DNA of 64,000 bases, taken from Chromobotia macracanthus (lineage: Eukaryota; Chordata; Actinopteri; Cypriniformes; Botiidae). The position numbers and the translations under genes were made by a program. The notes beneath the pieces are model-generated. The model did no database searches. It saw only the letters and a program-made list of their open reading frames with translations, and was not told the DNA's origin. The stretch is from the NCBI GenBank assembly GCA_036877525.1, contig JAZGTH010000007.1, positions 4,877,001-4,941,000 of the forward strand. Reading direction: 5' to 3'. Positions 60,601-64,000 of this stretch are shown one piece after another; position 1 is the first letter of the stretch; each line of letters opens with the position of its first letter.

Positions 60601-61559
60601 AACATCACACCTTTTCATTGGTCAAAATTCAATCACTGAAGCCATTGACAGATCCTGGACTGAGTGATGTCAGGGCTGAGAGACACATGATGCCCAACAG
60701 ATGAAAGCAAGCCTGCAGATTTTGATATAGACAGTCAAACAGTATTTAGATATGTGACATTTATCATCTACAAATGCAAAATAAATGAAGACAAGAGAAA
60801 TATTGATACATTTTCTTTAGTTTTGATGTTGTATATTCATCAATATAAGTTGTATATATGTTGTAAGGGTAAAATCTAAGTAAAGCATCTTAAATGATGC
60901 TTAACAGAAACCTCTGTCTCAGTGAGGCCTCACAGGACCAGAATCTGTCTCTGTCCAATGGTGAGGCAGCAGTTTCGATCTGTGGTCCTCAACACATTCT
61001 AAACTGTGACCTGTGATGCTACGGTAGATAAAGACAAGCTCTCTCACTGTTTAGGTGCTGCACACTTTCACTGATGCCATATTTGAGGAATGGATGAGGC
61101 ATTCCCGTGAAAACTCAAGCTTCCCGGATGAGATGGCCCCCATTGGACACAACCGGCATTACAACATGGTTCCATTCTTCCCACCAGTGACCAATGAGGA
61201 AATATACATTGCGTCAGAACAGCTGGGCTATTCCTATGCCGTTGATTTTGAAGGTAATGTATGCAGTATTATCACTGCAAATCAGTTTTCATTAAGCTAG
61301 TATTTGTCTTCATTATTAACTTATTGACAATATTAACTTGTTGTTTTAAACCCTCATGCTCAGAAATGTGTGTATGTTTCCAGAAACAGGCAACAGTGCT
61401 ACTGTCTTTGTGCTAGGCAGTGCACTGGGAGGTGTATTTCTTGGTCTGCTTCTGCTGCTTCTGCTGTTGGTGTTGTACGTGCAGCAGAGGCGAAAGCGTG
61501 AGTTTGAGCCTCTTCTCAGGACCCAGTTGACTAATACAAAGTACACAGAGGAGGCCTAG
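57325..61559 (+). CDS. dct: dopachrome tautomerase (tyrosinase-related protein 2), 8 coding exons
   Basis: Melanosomal membrane enzyme that converts L-dopachrome to DHICA in eumelanin synthesis. Exons 57325-57613, 58126-58425, 58570-58670, 59334-59500, 60065-60244, 60448-60583, 61055-61253 and 61384-61559 join at GT/AG sites in continuous phase to 515 aa (human 519). Order: signal peptide (1 to about 21), Cys-rich EGF-like region (about 22-115), tyrosinase core, membrane helix (about 464-490) and a short cytosolic tail with the di-leucine sorting motif EFEPLL (497-502), ending KYTEEA. Metal ligands are all present: H187, H209, H218 (site A) and H367, H371, H394 (site B), each two residues below the human DCT numbering. 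Long identities with human DCT (TQHWLGLLGPNGT, DFFVW, HYYSVRDTLLGPGRP, CDVCTD, APIGHNR) exclude tyr and tyrp1. An in-frame ATG at 57295 would add 10 residues before the signal peptide; 57325 is preferred. Confidence 0.97.
57614..58125 (+). other. dct intron 1
   Basis: GTATGT...AACAG. AT-rich and without notable features. Confidence 0.85.
58126..58425 (+). CDS. dct: dct exon 2
   Basis: Residues 97-196 plus the first base of G197. Encodes NFAGYSCGECKFGWTGPNC, completing the EGF-like region, then TTIHPEYVIATQHWLGLLGP and the first site-A histidine (H187, in FVWQHYYS). Donor GTGAGG. Confidence 0.95.
58570..58670 (+). CDS. dct: dct exon 3
   Basis: Residues 197-230. Encodes DFSHKGPAFITWHRYHLLSL with site-A ligands H209 and H218. 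Acceptor TTATGTTAG, donor GTTTGG (weak at +3). The preceding intron is only 144 bp. Confidence 0.94.
58671..59333 (+). other. dct intron 3
   Basis: GTTTGG...TCTTAG. Minus-strand ORFs inside (58935-59204) have no domain. Confidence 0.85.
59334..59500 (+). CDS. dct: dct exon 4
   Basis: Residues 231-285 plus two bases of S286: KLTGNENFAVPYWNFATG, CDVCTDSMLGGQDPRDPS. Donor GTACGT. Confidence 0.94.
59501..60064 (+). other. dct intron 4
   Basis: Includes a short repeat of CTTTTATACTGG/CTTTTACACTGG at about 59640-59671. Otherwise AT-rich. Confidence 0.85.
60065..60244 (+). CDS. dct: dct exon 5
   Basis: Residues 286-345 plus two bases of R346: LDEYNQLVTLCNGT through FFTNSTFSF. N-glycosylation sequons NGT, NVT and NST are visible. 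Donor GTGATT. Confidence 0.94.
60448..60583 (+). CDS. dct: dct exon 6
   Basis: Residues 346-391. Encodes NLHNLVHLFLNGT with site-B ligands H367 and H371, then SAANDPIFL. Donor GTAAGA. Confidence 0.95.
60584..61054 (+). other. dct intron 6
   Basis: GTAAGA...GTTTAG. No ORF or repeat of note. Confidence 0.85.
61055..61253 (+). CDS. dct: dct exon 7
   Basis: Residues 392-457 plus one base of E458. Encodes VLHTFTDAIFEEWMRH with ligand H394, then MAPIGHNRHYNMVPFFPP. Donor GTAATG. Confidence 0.95.
61384..61559 (+). CDS. dct: dct exon 8 (coding part)
   Basis: Residues 458-515 and the TAG stop. Encodes the leucine-rich membrane helix, the basic stop-transfer QQRRKR, the EFEPLL sorting motif and the C-terminal KYTEEA (human RYTEEA). 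Confidence 0.95.
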
Positions 61560-61611
61560 CACTGTACTGTACTGCACTGTGTGCTGTATTCAAACCCATC
61601 CACCTGATGGT

Positions 61612-61679
61612 CGGGAGCATGCTTTTGATACCTTAAGATGCTGCCTACATAGGAAGCTCACTAGGTTTTGGAACAGAGT
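61612..61679 (-). mobile_element. fragment of interspersed DNA element in dct 3' UTR
   Basis: The minus strand reads TCTGTTCCAAAACCTAGTGA, then GCTTCCTATGTAGGCAGC, matching the left end of the element at 20638-20895. It lies between the dct stop and the first AATAAA, so it is probably transcribed in the 3' UTR. Confidence 0.6.
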
Positions 61680-61809
61680 CAGTAAATGAATAGCAGAGTT
61701 CCATTATATGGCAATCAGAAAACGCAGTAAATCACAAACTCTTCTTTTTGGTCATTTTATGGTCAAAGAAGCAATAATTCTGTCTAAACTGTTACACTGT
61801 AGCAGCTGC

Positions 61810-61815
61810 AATAAA
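61810..61815 (+). terminator. candidate dct polyadenylation signal
   Basis: AATAAA 251 bp after the stop codon, the first canonical signal downstream. Confidence 0.55.
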
Positions 61816-64000
61816 GTCGTGAAATATACAAATGAGATGCAGTGCAACCAATGAAACAATGATTTAATTTAGTGGCCACTCCATTTTTATTAGGCAGGTT
61901 TAGAAATTTTATATGATCTTTTTCTGTTGTTTATCATGTTCCTTATAAAAATGTAATCATCTAATGAAACATAAAGCGATTATCATAATGTAATGTCATG
62001 GGCTCATGGAAAGATTCTTGTCATATGTTTAAATGATTAAAAACTGAGATGATTCAAGACCATCTTACTGTCCGTTTATTTAACAGAACTATAACATACA
62101 CTGAAAAATTTCAAATTGTGCATTGACATGAAATATCCTGTTTTACTCATTAAAATGGGTCGTGAACTGTTTCACAATGACTTGTGAAAAAATGCAGGTA
62201 TAGATAAATTAACTGTTTTATTTTAAAGGAGCAGTTACAAAATTAAGCAGCATTACCAGACAACATTGTAAGGCGTAATAACTCTGTTTTAAGAAATCAG
62301 CCACACAATTTGAGACAATAATTCTCAAATCCACCTGTTGTAAGTTAGCTGTTTCCCATTGATTATAGTCTATTTATTGTCTAAACACCCTGAAGTGACA
62401 GCTATTATTGTGAGAATGAGAGATCATACAAACTTTAATAGATGAGCATGTTAAAGGTTACTGTGTATTTTATAGGAACTTCATATGAAGAATATCGCAA
62501 TGAAAAAACATTTTCAAAATTAGTTTTGATTTACCTGGTGACCAATATTTTCTTTACAAATAAAAACAGGGAGTATAAATAATTTTCCTTGTTGTCAAAA
62601 ATGTTTTCTTTGTTGTACACGGTTCATAAATTCATGTTTCAAATAATTTGACAGTCATGTTCATCAAATCAGTCATGACATTCAAATAAAGCATCTTTCA
62701 GCTTGTGTAATAATATCTAATAAATGTTTCAGGAAAATTACACCTTTTAACACAAATGCATCTTCCTGCTGTGTATGTCTGTTACACCACAGGGTTCATC
62801 AGCCATTTTACCCAAACTTTAATTATTGTAATTTGATGCTTTTGATGATTTAAAATGCTGCTAAAAGATCTCTCATCTGATATTACAATAAACATAATTT
62901 TAATTGCGCTCTAACAAAACAAATGTTACATTTTCTCAATGACTGTCATTCCACAAGCATCTACTTTTCCAACAGGGCATCAAATGCTCCAAAATTATGT
63001 TTTTACATGATTTAACTTTATAGTTTTTCTATATGCTGGTATATTCAACCTTATTTTCCCTGTAAAAGAAAAGTGCTTACATTACATTCATTTTTAGCAA
63101 AATATAATTAAGTGTACATGTTAACAAGATTAATACTGAAAATGAACTCTGTATTTTAGGTGCACAAATAAAAGACAGATACAACACACAACTGATATGT
63201 CAGCATAAGCTTTCTTAAAGGATCAAAAGTTTGTTTCTCATATATTGAAGGAATTTGCTCATTTGTGAGAGAGCTCAATAATGTTTGATTTCCCAAATCA
63301 CTGAATTCTGATACAATTACATGAAACTTGCTCTTTGTGTTTAAGAAAACCAAAATATTACCATTCTGTAAAGTTAGAAAACATAAAAAACCCAAACAAT
63401 GTATTTAACAAGTTACAATAACACAAGTCTATTTCTTTCTATGGAATGGTATTATACAACATCCATCTTCTACATATATACAGAAATATCTTCACAAACA
63501 GCATAAGCGCTTGTGCAAATTAAAGACTAACCGTGCAAATGTTCCCTCATATATATTGCAGGGACACACCTTTTGATTTCCTGCCGAAATACTTGAGGGA
63601 TCAATATTCCACAAACTGAGCATTTACACTAGAAAAAACTGAACATCAGCTCACATTATTGAGGATATTTTTAACTTATTTTCACTGAATTCTGGATTGT
63701 ACCGGCAGTTGTGTGTGTGTGTGTGTTTATTCAGATATTTGTCTGATTGTGACTTCTTTAAATCCGTAACAGTAAATCTACAACTTATTGGGCCCACTGA
63801 AATGCTGAGCAGTTTATTTAAGACAGACCACAAAATATCAGGAACAGGTAAAAACTGCTTCAGGTCATGTGACGGCCTTTTAGAGGCATTGGGACCTTTT
63901 CAAGGACTAATGGATTCATTCAAAAAATTACATGCAACAAAATATATTATAAAGATATGACAGACTGTGTGCTATATCACCTCATGTATAGTTATAAAAT
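61816..64000. other. intergenic downstream of dct, no gene seen
   Basis: AT-rich. The ORFs at 63156-63395 (-) and 63651-63960 lack domains; the latter pair overlaps a (GT)n tract. No exon of a neighbouring gene (glypican-6 would be expected by mammalian synteny) is recognisable. Confidence 0.5.
63710..63727. repeat. (GT)n microsatellite
   Basis: Nine GT units. Confidence 0.9.

Overview
This is vertebrate nuclear DNA, almost certainly from a teleost and probably a cyprinid-type fish. It is AT-rich and intron-bearing, with abundant dinucleotide microsatellites, tRNA-derived SINE fragments ending in a carp-like tail, and many short palindromic DNA elements. I recognise two genes, both on the + strand. 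One is the single-exon SoxB2 transcription factor sox21 (37422-38165, 247 aa; probably the sox21b ohnolog). The other is dct (dopachrome tautomerase / tyrosinase-related protein 2), whose eight coding exons between 57325 and 61559 join in frame at GT/AG junctions to give 515 aa.

Layout. 1-36.2 kb is a gene desert upstream of sox21. It has blocks of higher-complexity, low-repeat sequence that look like conserved noncoding regulatory elements, separated by AT-rich filler and repeats. It also holds a CpG-rich island near 12.65-13.0 kb, a 17-bp tandem array near 18.2-18.8 kb and a pentamer satellite at 30.8-31.5 kb. 36.2-39.1 kb is sox21 with its promoter region and 3' UTR. 38.2-57 kb lies between sox21 and dct and has no recognisable gene: more candidate regulatory blocks (39.5-41.1, 43.0-43.2, 48.3-51.9, 53.6-54.4 kb) and several mobile elements. 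57-61.8 kb is dct with a recognisable promoter (CACGTGAC E-box, TAATCC, TATA box). 61.8-64 kb shows no gene.

Biology. SOX21 is a SoxB2 repressor that counteracts SoxB1 factors in neural progenitors and placodes. DCT is the melanosomal dopachrome tautomerase of eumelanin synthesis. They do not share a pathway; their adjacency reflects old synteny. From memory, the human order is GPC6-DCT-TGDS-GPR180-SOX21, and here TGDS and GPR180 appear absent from the interval.

Limits. The regulatory-block calls rest only on composition and motif content, without any alignment, and should be read as candidates. Most long ORFs in the window are microsatellite or satellite artefacts. I found no convincing undescribed protein system. 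The more unusual material is the repeat architecture (a nine-copy palindromic element family, a nested palindromic element, a 357-bp higher-order repeat) and the possible distal CpG-island promoter.
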